Source of the DNA: Hasllibacter sp. MH4015
Lineage (GTDB): Bacteria; Pseudomonadota; Alphaproteobacteria; Rhodobacterales; Rhodobacteraceae
Length of the DNA: 64,000 bases
Assembly: GCF_020177575.1 (NCBI RefSeq)
Contig: NZ_JAHTBK010000001.1
Location: 992,001-1,056,000 of the forward strand
Direction: 5' to 3'
The first letter of the stretch is position 1, and each line of letters opens with the position of its first letter. The translations under genes and the position numbers were made by a program. Of the stretch, positions 38,849 through 46,597 are shown one piece after another. The notes under the pieces were generated by a model. That model was not told where the DNA came from. It searched no databases and was given only the letters and a program-made list of their open reading frames with translations.

Positions 38849-39310
38849 ATGGGAGACTGTTATTTCTACCATCTGACGCAGGCTCCGCTGGAAGTGACCT
38901 TGCGGGTGCTGCTGGAGAAGAGCTTGCAGGCCGGATGGCGCGTGGCCGTGCGCGGGCGGAGCGACGCGCTGCTCGACAGGCTCGACGCACAGCTATGGCT
39001 TCAGCCTGAGGATGGCTTTCTTCCCCATGGCCGCGCGGGTGGGACCCATGACGCCGACCAGCCCGTGTTGTTGACGACGGGGGACGCCGCAAACAACCCA
39101 ACCTGCATCGTCGCCGTCGAAGGTGCGGCTGTTACGGTGGAGGAAATTGCGGAAATGGCGCGGGTCATGGTGCTGTTCGACGGCCATGACGACACAGCGC
39201 TGCAAACCGCGCGCGAACAATGGAAGACGCTCACCAATGGGGGCGCTGCGGCGAAATACTGGTCCGAGGCCTCGGGCAGGTGGGAGATGAAGGCGGAAGC
39301 GGGCGGCTAG
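38849..39310 (+). CDS. holC: DNA polymerase III subunit chi
   Basis: The 153-residue protein resembles the chi subunit of the clamp loader, which binds single-strand-binding protein: YFYHLTQAPLEVTLRVLLEKSLQAGWRVAVR, LDAQLWLQPEDGFLPHG, and the segment MVLFDGHDDTALQTAREQWKTL. It is 30 bases downstream of pepA, the typical pepA-holC pair. Its TAG stop is in a CTAG shared with the convergent small membrane protein gene. Confidence 0.93.
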   Translation: MGDCYFYHLTQAPLEVTLRVLLEKSLQAGWRVAVRGRSDALLDRLDAQLWLQPEDGFLPHGRAGGTHDADQPVLLTTGDAANNPTCIVAVEGAAVTVEEIAEMARVMVLFDGHDDTALQTAREQWKTLTNGGAAAKYWSEASGRWEMKAEAGG

Positions 39311-39504
39311 GGTGTCGATCCGCCAAAGATCGAGTCGATGAGCGCGATGCCCGCCAGAAGCGCAAGGAAAATTCCGCCCCAGATAAGTCCGTATTTGGCC
39401 ATCTGACCCAGATTCTGCTCTCTCCGCCCGCCGAAATAGAGCGCGATTACCCCGCAGAGCAGCACGATGAGGTAGATCAGGTTTCCGGTCACCATCGAAT
39501 CCAT
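39307..39504 (-). CDS. Small two-helix membrane protein
   Basis: The 65-residue protein has two hydrophobic helices (LIYLIVLLCGVIALYFGG and LIWGGIFLALLAGIALIDSIF) joined by a polar loop REQNLGQMAKYG. The layout and residues resemble the membrane part of TIGR02281-type retropepsin-like proteases of Rhodobacteraceae, but the protease domain is absent. It may be a truncated relative or an independent membrane protein. Its stop codon is shared with holC at CTAG 39307-39310. Confidence 0.6.
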   Translation of the reverse strand: MDSMVTGNLIYLIVLLCGVIALYFGGRREQNLGQMAKYGLIWGGIFLALLAGIALIDSIFGGSTP

Positions 39505-39525
39505 GATCCCAGATATAGCGCCTTG

Positions 39526-40143
39526 TCAGACAACTTGCAGGTCCCGAAGCCCGTCGATCACGAATTGCACCGACAGGGCGGCGAGCAACATGCCAAGAAG
39601 CCGCGTGACGACGTTGATACCGGTTGGACCCAGAAGGCGCTCCAACGGCGCGGCAAGCAGGAACAGGGCAAAGACGCAGGCCACGACCAGCGCCATGACC
39701 CCGTGGACCGCAGCGATATGGGCGACAGAGCCATCCTGTCCCGTCAGCAGGATCATCGAGGCGATGGCACCGGGGCCGGAGATCAGCGGGATGGCCAGTG
39801 GGAATACGGATGGATCGGTATTGTCAGGCTCCGCGTCGGCCTGACCCTGGCGCCGCTCGGTCCGCCGTTCAAACAGCATGTCGAGCGCGGTGAGAAACAG
39901 CAAGATGCCGCCGGCCATGCGGAAGGCGGGCATGGAAATGCCAAGGAAATTGAGCACCGCTTCACCGGCAAGGCCGAAGAGCGTCAGAAGCGCGAACGCC
40001 ACGAGACACGACCGGATCGCAATCGACCGTCGCCGTGCGGCATCCGTGCCCGCGGTCAGCGCCACGAACAGCGGGGCGAGGCCGATCGGGTCGATCACCA
40101 CGAAAAGCGTGACGAAAGCGGGGATGTAGGTGGCGATGTCCAT
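39526..40143 (-). CDS. MarC-family integral membrane protein
   Basis: The 205-residue protein has six membrane helices with the MarC hallmarks FVVIDPIGLAPLFVALTAG at the N-terminus, GEAVLNFLGISMPAFRMAGGILLFLTALDMLF and PLAIPLISGPGAIASMILL. MarC proteins were once linked to multiple antibiotic resistance but their function is unknown. A long loop of charged residues lies in the middle. It lies 21 bases downstream of the small membrane protein gene start, on the same strand. Confidence 0.88.
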   Translation of the reverse strand: MDIATYIPAFVTLFVVIDPIGLAPLFVALTAGTDAARRRSIAIRSCLVAFALLTLFGLAGEAVLNFLGISMPAFRMAGGILLFLTALDMLFERRTERRQGQADAEPDNTDPSVFPLAIPLISGPGAIASMILLTGQDGSVAHIAAVHGVMALVVACVFALFLLAAPLERLLGPTGINVVTRLLGMLLAALSVQFVIDGLRDLQVV

Positions 40144-40199
40144 TTTGTGTTTCTTGTTAAATTGTGCGCCTTTGGCGCATTCGTTGGCTTAAGTGTGTT

Positions 40200-40257
40200 G
40201 GGGCGCTGCCCCGGCCTTCGGCCCCCCCGAGGTATTTTGGAAGCAAAGAGGGCGGGG
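40200..40257 (+). repeat. Intergenic hairpin element, copy 3
   Basis: GGGGC-GCT-GCCCC (40200-40212) and GGCCTTCGGCC (40213-40223, UUCG-type loop) are followed by CCCCCCCGAGGTATTTTGG and AAGCAAAGAGGGCGGGG, ending at the ABC-F stop codon. The tail matches copy 2 nearly base for base. Here the element is antisense to both flanking genes, in the gap between the MarC-family gene start and the ABC-F end. Confidence 0.6.
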
Positions 40258-42102
40258 TCAGCCGGTTTGCACCCGGTCGAGCGTGTCTTGTGCCTTGAGC
40301 CAGAGGGATTCCGCGCGGTCGAGCCCCTCCATCACCTCGGCATATTTCTTCTGCCACGTTTGCAGCTCCCCCACGCGGGTTTCCTCGTAAAGGGCGGGAT
40401 CGGCGAGCTTCTTGGCGAGTTTCTCGCGCATCTCCTCGATCTTCTGGACGCGGGCCTCCGCGCGTTTGACCTCGGACCGCAGGTCCTTGATCTGGTCGCG
40501 GCTCAGTTGCGGCTTCTTCTTCTCCTTGGCGGGTTTGGACGGCTTCGTTTCCTGCCCCAGAAGCGATGCGCGGTAGGTTTCCAGATCATGGGCGTAGGGC
40601 GCCACATGCCCATCCTTCACGAGCCAGAGCCGGTCGGCCACGAGGCTGAGCAGGTGCATATCGTGGGAGACGAGAACGACCGCGCCGGAATAGGCGGTCA
40701 AGGCTTCGACCAGCGCCTCACGGCTTTCAATGTCGAGGTGGTTGGTCGGCTCATCGAGGATCAGCAGATGCGGCGCATCGAGCGTGGCCAATAGCAGCGA
40801 CAGGCGCGCTTTCTGGCCGCCGGAGAGTTTGGCGACAATCGTGTCGGCCTGATCCACCCCAAGCCCGAATGAGGCGAGGCGCGCGCGCAGTTTCGGCGGC
40901 GCGTCGGCAGGGCGTTCCCGTCGAATGTGGTCAAGCGGCGTCTCATCCAGGTGCAATTCATCGACCTGATGCTGCGCGAAATAGCCGATGCGCAGCTTGG
41001 AGGAAGACGTAATCCGCCCCTCCATCGTCTTGAGTTTTCCCGCCAGCAATTTCGACAAGGTCGACTTGCCTTCGCCATTGCGTCCCAAAAGTGCGATGCG
41101 ATCATCTTGATCCAGCCGAAGGTTCAGGCGCTTGAGGACCGGCGTGTCGGTATAACCGACGGCGGCATTGTCCATGGCCACAATTGGGGGGCTGAGTTCC
41201 TCGGGCTCGGGGAAGGTGAAGACGGTGCGCGCGGCATCTTCGGGGGCGCGGATCGTCTCCATCTTTTCCAGCATCTTCACACGGGATTGTGCCTGTTTTG
41301 CCTTGGACGCCTTTGCCTTGAACCGGTCCACGAAGCTTTGAAGGTGGGCGCGCTGCGCCTCCTGCTTCTTGGCGGCCGCCGCCTGTACGGCGCGCCGCTC
41401 CGCCCGGGTCTTGGCAAAGGTGTCGTAGCCGCCCGCGTATAGCGTCAAGTCCCGGTCGGCGAGGTGCAGGATGTGGTTCACGGCCCGGTTCAGAAGCCCG
41501 CGGTCGTGGGAAATCACAAGCACCGTGTGGGGGTATTTGGCCAGATAAGCCTCCAACCACAGGGCACCTTCCAGATCGAGGTAGTTGGTCGGCTCGTCCA
41601 GCAAAAGCAGGTCGGGTTGGGCAAACAACACACCGGCCAGGGCCACGCGCATCCGCCAGCCGCCGGAAAAGGCGGAACACGGCATCAGCTGTTCGTCGTG
41701 GGTGAAGCCAAGACCCTTGAGGATCGTGGCCGCCCGCGCCTCCGCCCCCCAGGCGTCGATGGCTGTCAGACGTTCCTGCACTTCGGCAATGCGGGCCGGA
41801 TCGTCCGAGGTTTCCGCCAGGAGGGCGGCGCGTTCGGTATCGGCTTCCAGCACCGTGTCGATCAGGGATGTGTCCGAGGAGGGCACTTCCTGCGCGACGC
41901 CTCCGATCTTCGCGCCGGACGGCAGGGTGATGGAGCCGGCATCCAACGTCAGCTCCTCCCGGATGAGGCGGAAGAGCGTGGTCTTGCCCGTGCCGTTGCG
42001 CCCCACGATGCCGACCTTGTGGCCAGTGGGAATGCTGGCGCTGGCGCCTTCCAGCAGGGGGCGGCCCGCTACCGAATAGCTGATGTCCGAAATCCGTAGC
42101 AT
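40258..42102 (-). CDS. ABC-F family ATPase
   Basis: The 614-residue protein has two ABC ATPase domains and no membrane segment. The first has Walker A GRNGTGKTT, signature FSGGWRMRVALAG and Walker B LLLLDEPTNYLD; the second has GRNGEGKST, LSGGQKARLSLLLA and LLILDEPTNHLD. A Lys/Ala-rich linker lies between them and a coiled-coil tail at the C-terminus (SRDQIKDLRSEVKRAEARVQ). ABC-F proteins act on the ribosome, relieving stalls or conferring drug protection; similarity in layout is closest to YheS/Uup housekeeping types. Confidence 0.93.
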   Translation of the reverse strand: MLRISDISYSVAGRPLLEGASASIPTGHKVGIVGRNGTGKTTLFRLIREELTLDAGSITLPSGAKIGGVAQEVPSSDTSLIDTVLEADTERAALLAETSDDPARIAEVQERLTAIDAWGAEARAATILKGLGFTHDEQLMPCSAFSGGWRMRVALAGVLFAQPDLLLLDEPTNYLDLEGALWLEAYLAKYPHTVLVISHDRGLLNRAVNHILHLADRDLTLYAGGYDTFAKTRAERRAVQAAAAKKQEAQRAHLQSFVDRFKAKASKAKQAQSRVKMLEKMETIRAPEDAARTVFTFPEPEELSPPIVAMDNAAVGYTDTPVLKRLNLRLDQDDRIALLGRNGEGKSTLSKLLAGKLKTMEGRITSSSKLRIGYFAQHQVDELHLDETPLDHIRRERPADAPPKLRARLASFGLGVDQADTIVAKLSGGQKARLSLLLATLDAPHLLILDEPTNHLDIESREALVEALTAYSGAVVLVSHDMHLLSLVADRLWLVKDGHVAPYAHDLETYRASLLGQETKPSKPAKEKKKPQLSRDQIKDLRSEVKRAEARVQKIEEMREKLAKKLADPALYEETRVGELQTWQKKYAEVMEGLDRAESLWLKAQDTLDRVQTG

Positions 42103-42148
42103 GGGGCGCGGCCTAGCAGAGGGACGATCCCTCCGCTAGGGGCGGTGA

Positions 42149-42646
42149 TCAGCGGCCCGACAGCGTCTGGATCAGGACCAGCGCATCGTCGGGCGGGCGC
42201 TGCTCGATCCGTCTGTTCACCCGGCCGTCGCGGGACCGCGCCATCATCCCGTGATCCACCAGGGAACGCCGCAGCAGTGCATGGTCCCCGAAGCTGTGAT
42301 GGGCGTTCAGGATCGCATTCACCTCGGGCTCTTCCATCTCGCGACGCGGGGGCAGGTGGTGCCACATCACCCAAAGGCACAGGCCCTGGATCACCGTCTG
42401 CTTCGGCCAGCGGACCATCTGCCCGTCCGCGAAGCAGCGCATGGCGCGGCCCACCCGGTCGGACGGGCGCGGGGTGAGTCGCGCGGCGCGGCGCGTTTGT
42501 TGATTACGAAACCCTGCGGCCTTGGCGATCAGGTCCATCATCTTCGCCTGACCGGGCGGCGCGGTCTGTGCCTCCAGTGCGGTGCGGAGCGATTTGGCGA
42601 AAAGCGACAAGTCCGCGATGAAAAGCGGGTCGGGTGAACGGGTCAT
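42149..42646 (-). CDS. DUF2087 protein
   Basis: The 165-residue protein ends in a DUF2087-like winged domain (DGQMVRWPKQTVIQGLCLWVMWHHLPP, EEPEVNAILNAHHSFGDHALLRRSLVDHGMM). This domain is often found in transcriptional regulators. The N-terminal half is helical (FAKSLRTALEAQTAPPGQAKMMDLIAKAAGFRNQQTRRAA). The start at 42646 has GAGG eight bases upstream. It lies 46 bases downstream of the HxlR gene direction-wise beyond a 190-base gap, and upstream of the ABC-F gene. Confidence 0.78.
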   Translation of the reverse strand: MTRSPDPLFIADLSLFAKSLRTALEAQTAPPGQAKMMDLIAKAAGFRNQQTRRAARLTPRPSDRVGRAMRCFADGQMVRWPKQTVIQGLCLWVMWHHLPPRREMEEPEVNAILNAHHSFGDHALLRRSLVDHGMMARSRDGRVNRRIEQRPPDDALVLIQTLSGR

Positions 42647-42836
42647 GTGATGTGCCTCGTGCAGCATGCCATCCCCCGCGCGGCGGGGTCCGAGTGTCGC
42701 CCTTGTCGGTGGCATGCGGGACAATCACGCATGGAACCGTCTGCAACTGACAGGTTTAGCGAAGGCTGAATGCCCGGCGACGACTGGGTGAACTGCGGAC
42801 CCTTGCGCGGCCTATAGCAAGCGCACGGGCGTGGGT

Positions 42837-43166
42837 CTAGGCATTCGCCTCACCCCACGCGCGCATGGCGCCGATCACGGGCAAGAGCGACCGGCCCTTG
42901 TCGGTCAGACTGTACTCCACACGTGGCGGGATCTCGGCGAAAATCTCCCGATGGAGCAACCCATCGGCCTCCATCTCTCGCAATTGCTTGGTGAGCATCT
43001 GTTTCGTGCAACCCGGTGCCGCGCGTTGCATCGCGCCGAATCGGTTCACACCATTTGTGACCATGAACAGGATCACAGGTTTCCATTTCCCGCCGATCAT
43101 CGACAGGCATCGTGTGACGGGGCAGGCGGGATCGCCCTGTTCCGGCACCAATGGTTCTGTATTCAT
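42837..43166 (-). CDS. HxlR-family transcriptional regulator
   Basis: The 109-residue winged-helix protein matches HxlR/MarR-like regulators: CPVTRCLSMIGGKWKPVILF at the N-terminus, then NRFGAMQRAAPGCTKQMLTKQLREMEADGLLHREIF and VEYSLTDKGRSLLPVIGAM. Three cysteines (residues 15, 20, 53) could allow redox sensing, as in some HxlR proteins. It diverges from the APCDD1-like gene at 43255 across about 88 bases, so it probably regulates that gene or itself; the region contains no other gene. Confidence 0.9.
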   Translation of the reverse strand: MNTEPLVPEQGDPACPVTRCLSMIGGKWKPVILFMVTNGVNRFGAMQRAAPGCTKQMLTKQLREMEADGLLHREIFAEIPPRVEYSLTDKGRSLLPVIGAMRAWGEANA

Positions 43167-43254
43167 GACTACCTCAATTTCGAATGCCTAGTTGCAGAAA
43201 GCATATTGAAGCGCGCATGCCTTGGCCATCGAAATCATGACCCGGAGATTCCAG

Positions 43255-43902
43255 ATGACACGGCTTCCCCTTTCCATCGCCCTGATAGTCGCGGCCACGC
43301 CGACCGTCGCCGATACGTCCCTTGAAGGTCTGCAGGAGCGGATTGTCGGTACCTGGACCTCCATCAGTTGCGAGTTGCGCCCGACCGCCGATCCCGAAGG
43401 CGGCGCGCCGACCCCGTCCTACCTGACACGCGACTTTGTCTATGATGCCGAGGGCGGGTTCACCGCTAACATCACCGTCTACGCGGACCCGGCTTGCGAG
43501 ATGCCCGCCGTGGCCTATGACTTCGCCGGCGAAATCGAGTGGCACGGCCCCAACCCGGCGGTCGACGGCGCGTGGAGCCAGGATTACGTCCTCAACCGTC
43601 AACTGGAACTGACGCTTCTCGCCCCGCCGATGGTGGAACAGATGAACACGCTGCCCGATGGGGCCTGCGGGGAGGGGCCGTTCGTGCTCAACGAAGTGCG
43701 TGACATCCTCGGTCAGCCCTGCGCGCTTCTGAATTTCGTGGAAGGCTCCGACATCGTCGTCGATCACGATTTTCTCTACGTGCGGGAAGACACACCCAAC
43801 ATGCTGTTCATGGGTGGCAAGCATGTGGACGGCACCGGCTTCTACTACCCCGAAAACCGGCCCGAAGTGGGGCTGCAACAGCCGCTGATCCGCGTGGAGT
43901 GA
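43255..43902 (+). CDS. Exported APCDD1-like protein
   Basis: The 215-residue protein has a signal peptide (MTRLPLSIALIVAATPTVAD). A mature part opens with LQERIVGTWTSISCELRP and then PSYLTRDFVYDAEGGFTANITVYADPACEMPAVAYDF. This resembles the APCDD1 domain, known from eukaryotic Wnt inhibitors (G-W-S-GCE-RP ... LTR ... F ... Y.D..C..P) and present in scattered bacterial proteins. Four Cys (39, 81, 138, 156) could form two disulfides. GGAG lies seven bases before the ATG at 43255. The family call rests on pattern recognition and the function is unknown. Confidence 0.6.
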   Translation: MTRLPLSIALIVAATPTVADTSLEGLQERIVGTWTSISCELRPTADPEGGAPTPSYLTRDFVYDAEGGFTANITVYADPACEMPAVAYDFAGEIEWHGPNPAVDGAWSQDYVLNRQLELTLLAPPMVEQMNTLPDGACGEGPFVLNEVRDILGQPCALLNFVEGSDIVVDHDFLYVREDTPNMLFMGGKHVDGTGFYYPENRPEVGLQQPLIRVE

Positions 43903-43987
43903 CAGGGCAGGGGGAGGGCCTTTCCAAAGGCGGGTGGGCATGGTAGCCCGCCCGCGAATTGACTGACGCCCTCAATGGAGCATCCCC

Positions 43988-44410
43988 ATGGCTATCCAAC
44001 GCACCTTCTCGATCATCAAACCCGACGCCACCAAGCGCAACCTGACCGGCAAGATCATTACCAAATTCGAGGAGGCGGGGCTGCGCATCGTCGCCTCCAA
44101 GCGCATCCAACTGACGTTGGCTCAAGCGCAGGCGTTCTACGGCGTCCACAAGGATCGCCCGTTCTTCGATGAGCTGTGCGAGTTCATGATTTCCGAGCCG
44201 ATCGTGGTGCAGGTCCTCGAAGGGGAAGACGCGATCGCCAAGAACCGCAAAGTGATGGGGGCCACGAACCCGGCCGAGGCGGCGGAAGGCACGATCCGCA
44301 AGGAATTCGCGCTTTCTATCGGTGAGAATTCCGTCCACGGCTCCGACGCGCCCGAGACGGCAGCGGAAGAGATCGCGTTTTTCTTCTCCGGTCTTGAGCT
44401 GGTTGGCTAA
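43988..44410 (+). CDS. ndk: Nucleoside diphosphate kinase
   Basis: The 140-residue enzyme transfers the gamma phosphate between nucleoside di- and triphosphates through phospho-His117 (ENSVHGSD). [18 protein letters not shown] and [13 protein letters not shown] are family signatures, and length is typical. An intrinsic terminator lies 39 bases downstream, inside the convergent DUF4112 coding region. A G+C-rich inverted repeat (GCGGG...CCCGC, about 43930-43953) precedes the gene. Confidence 0.98.
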   Translation: MAIQRTFSIIKPDATKRNLTGKIITKFEEAGLRIVASKRIQLTLAQAQAFYGVHKDRPFFDELCEFMISEPIVVQVLEGEDAIAKNRKVMGATNPAEAAEGTIRKEFALSIGENSVHGSDAPETAAEEIAFFFSGLELVG

Positions 44411-44428
44411 GTCGAAGGGTCAGTTGCC

Positions 44429-44839
44429 CTAGATCGTTTCCTGAAGACGGGCCGCGTGTGCGCGCGGCCCTTTTTTGTGGCGCATCGTGGGGTTCTGCCG
44501 CTCCACATGCGCCCGTACCAAGGCAACGTTGCGCCGGTTCGCCTTGAAGGCCGCGTCAAACAGGTCGCCCAGAACCGGAATACCGCCGATCAGCGTATCC
44601 AGGGCCACATTGCCCCCCATCCGGGCCAGCCGGGGCAGGGACACGCCCATCTGCCAAGCCTTCCAGAGAATGTAGAGGGAGGGAGCGAGGGTCAGCGCAT
44701 CGCCGATGCCCGGGATCAGGCCCACGATTGAATCGTAACCCACACGGAACCCGGTGCCGGGGATGCGAAACGCGCTGTCCATGCGAATGGCCAGCCGTTC
44801 CAGATGTTCGATATCTTCCAGTGGATCGCGCTCGGTCAT
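44429..44839 (-). CDS. DUF4112 membrane protein
   Basis: The 136-residue protein fits the DUF4112 family: LERLAIRMDSAFRIPGTGFRVGYDSIVGLIPGIGDALTLAPSLYILWKAWQMGVS and GGNVALDTLIGGIPVLGDLFDAAFKANRRNVALV. Two membrane segments are likely; the function is unknown. Its last 15 codons (KKGPRAHAARLQ) overlap, on the opposite strand, the ndk terminator stem. The start at 44839 is the first ATG in frame. Confidence 0.85.
   Translation of the reverse strand: MTERDPLEDIEHLERLAIRMDSAFRIPGTGFRVGYDSIVGLIPGIGDALTLAPSLYILWKAWQMGVSLPRLARMGGNVALDTLIGGIPVLGDLFDAAFKANRRNVALVRAHVERQNPTMRHKKGPRAHAARLQETI
44449..44476 (+). terminator. Intrinsic ndk terminator inside the DUF4112 gene
   Basis: GGGCCGCG-TGTGCG-CGCGGCCC is a perfect 8-bp stem with a six-base loop, followed by six T. 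It is 39 bases after the ndk stop and lies wholly within the 3' coding end of the convergent DUF4112 gene. Confidence 0.92.
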
Positions 44840-44899
44840 GCCTTGGCTCTGCAATTTTGGGGCTTAGCCATATAACCGACGAAAGGGCCAAACGGTTCC

Positions 44900-45247
44900 C
44901 TAGCGTCGCAATCCCGTGCCGATGGAATTCAGCAAGCGTTCCAGCTCCGGATCGTTTCCGGCGGCGGCTTCCTCTGCCTTGAGGGCATCGAACCTCGCGC
45001 GCAAGGCATCCTTTTCCGCCCCCTTGCAATCATTCCAGGGTCGATTCTGCGCCGCCATGTGCAGCACGTAATATGTAATGAAGTGGGGACGCGCGCCGGT
45101 TCGCAAAACCGCGCGATACGTCTCGTGTGCGCCAACATCGCGAAACTGCGTCGCGGTAACGATCCCGGCCTTGCCGAGGATCTCGGCCAAGGCGGGGCCG
45201 ATATTTCGGATCGCGGTGACAGGGTCGCCGCTTGGATCATCGCTCAT
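44900..45247 (-). CDS. TfoX C-terminal-domain protein
   Basis: The 115-residue protein is a stand-alone TfoX C-terminal domain (helix-hairpin-helix type): IRNIGPALAEILGKAGIVTATQFRDVGAHETYRAVLRTGARPHFITYYVLHMAAQNRPWNDCKGAEKDALRARFDAL. TfoX regulates competence in Haemophilus and Vibrio, but the stand-alone domain's role is unknown. The start at 45247 (MSDDPSGDPV) is natural. It lies 25 bases downstream of a small ORF on the same strand. Confidence 0.85.
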   Translation of the reverse strand: MSDDPSGDPVTAIRNIGPALAEILGKAGIVTATQFRDVGAHETYRAVLRTGARPHFITYYVLHMAAQNRPWNDCKGAEKDALRARFDALKAEEAAAGNDPELERLLNSIGTGLRR

Positions 45248-45272
45248 GAGACCTCCAAGGAGGTCCGGTCTA

Positions 45273-45365
45273 TCAGATGCTGGCCCAATCGGAAAAGCGG
45301 ACAGGCACCGGGCGTTCCTTGGTGGGGGACTGGCCCTTGGCGGGGGTGGGTTTCTGCGTTGGCAT
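45273..45365 (-). CDS. Putative 30-residue protein
   Basis: A 30-codon frame starts at ATG 45365 behind AGGAG with seven-base spacing, one of the best ribosome-binding sites in the window. The peptide is Pro/Lys-rich then ends VPVRFSDWASI; it has no membrane segment. It is immediately upstream of the TfoX-C gene on the same strand. Existence rests on the start signal and context; no family is recognised. Confidence 0.5.
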   Translation of the reverse strand: MPTQKPTPAKGQSPTKERPVPVRFSDWASI

Positions 45366-46056
45366 CGCGCTGCTCCTATTATTGTTTTGCGTCGATAACT
45401 CCGTACGGTGCGCGCGAAATCGGGCAAAACCCGGGGCAGAAATGTGGCGACAATGGGGCAGGCGATGGAGAGGGGGCAATAAAGGAAGGCGCTGGCGACC
45501 GGCCAAATGGAAGAGAGACGAGGAGGCAGGCCGCCAGCTTCAGGTTATGCTGATCACCCAGAGGTCAGAAAGGGAGGAGACGACCCAAGGCTGCATCAAC
45601 TGACCCCACTATTCCGTCCGGGCCCGCGCCGGGGGAAGGGCTGGGTGCAATCTGGGACGGTCGATTTCCGGGCCGCACAAGAAATAGGCGTCACACCGGG
45701 CGCCTGAGTTCGATTTACGCGGGATGCCAAGGAAGCGACGCTCGGGCGATTCCCCCCGAAGCCGCCCCAAGCCCGGCGACCGCATCCGCCACACCCCAGA
45801 ATATTTCAGCAAAGCGCCGGAATTCTCACGGCGCCGAGACCGGGGCTCACGCATCCGTGGGCTCCGTGCGCTTCGAGCGGGTTGTGTGCACATGCGCACC
45901 AATATTACCGGATTCTCGCGCTTCCGTGTCTGGATTGAGAGCGCCACCCCCCGCATATTCATTCCATCGACGGGCCACAGAGGTTCGCCAGAGAGACACA
46001 CCAAACCAGGGGCCACAATCAAAGCCGGTCCCAACACACTCAAAAGGATAGAGAAA
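45366..46056 (+). other. Gene-poor stretch, 691 bases
   Basis: No coding frame here has a convincing start or family match; open frames read Arg/Pro-rich and look like chance. It holds the presumed promoter of the small ORF at the left (AT-rich TATTATTG-like stretch near 45376) and, at the right, the leader of the exported protein gene at 46057 with AAGGA eight bases before its ATG. An RNA gene is possible but nothing diagnostic is seen. Confidence 0.5.
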
Positions 46057-46383
46057 ATGAAAAAGATCGCACTCATCGCCGCCGTTGCCGCCACCGTCGC
46101 CGCCCCGGCCTTCGCCCAATCCGCAGCGTCCATCTTCGCGTTCGACCACTTCAACCAATCCGCCGAAAGCACCTCTGACCTGCGCTTCGCACCGTCGGGT
46201 GAGAACACCTCCCGCGTGGCATCGACCGGCGCGCTCGGCACCGCGTTCGACGTCGTCAACGCGTCCCAGGACACGCCCTCCGACCTGCGCGGCCTGAACG
46301 GCGCCACGCTCGTCAACGGCACCCCCGCCCACGGCGCCGACATCTTCGACCGCCTGCGCGCCGCATCGCTCGAAGACGAGTGA
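46057..46383 (+). CDS. Small exported protein of unknown function
   Basis: The 108-residue product has a clear signal peptide (MKKIALIAAVAATVAAPAFAQ) and a mature chain of about 87 residues rich in Ser, Thr, Ala and Asp, lacking Cys. AAGGA precedes the ATG by eight bases. No family is recognised. The upstream frame stays open but is Arg-rich and unlikely to be coding. A terminator-like hairpin follows at 46422. Confidence 0.7.
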   Translation: MKKIALIAAVAATVAAPAFAQSAASIFAFDHFNQSAESTSDLRFAPSGENTSRVASTGALGTAFDVVNASQDTPSDLRGLNGATLVNGTPAHGADIFDRLRAASLEDE

Positions 46384-46421
46384 TCGCCACCAGATAGAGC
46401 TTCCCGCTCTCTCTCCGGATG

Positions 46422-46444
46422 CCCCTCGCCACCATGGCGGGGGG
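46422..46444 (+). terminator. Terminator-like hairpin after the small exported protein gene
   Basis: CCCCTCGCC-ACCAT-GGCGGGGGG forms a nine-pair stem (one G-U pair) about 40 bases after the stop codon. No T-run follows, so termination strength is uncertain; it may instead protect the transcript end. A smaller AGAGC/GCTCT hairpin lies before it. Confidence 0.4.
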
Positions 46445-46597
46445 TGTCTGCGTTCGGGGGGGCCGGTTTTGCGCCCATTTGCCACGATCGCGTCCGGTAA
46501 GCGGTCAAACAGATTGTCGCTGACCGCCAAGTCGTGTTTTACACCCGGAAGGGCTGCGGATAACGATGGTCCGAAGGCGACGGGACAAGGGCGCATG

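Noticed and set aside
37349-38872. Long minus-strand open frame opposite pepA
   Set aside because: It is a mirror of a G+C-rich gene; pepA has the M17 signature and a good ribosome-binding site.
43930-43953. Terminator upstream of ndk
   Set aside because: The GC-rich inverted repeat has no T-run and sits close to the ndk start; its role is unclear.
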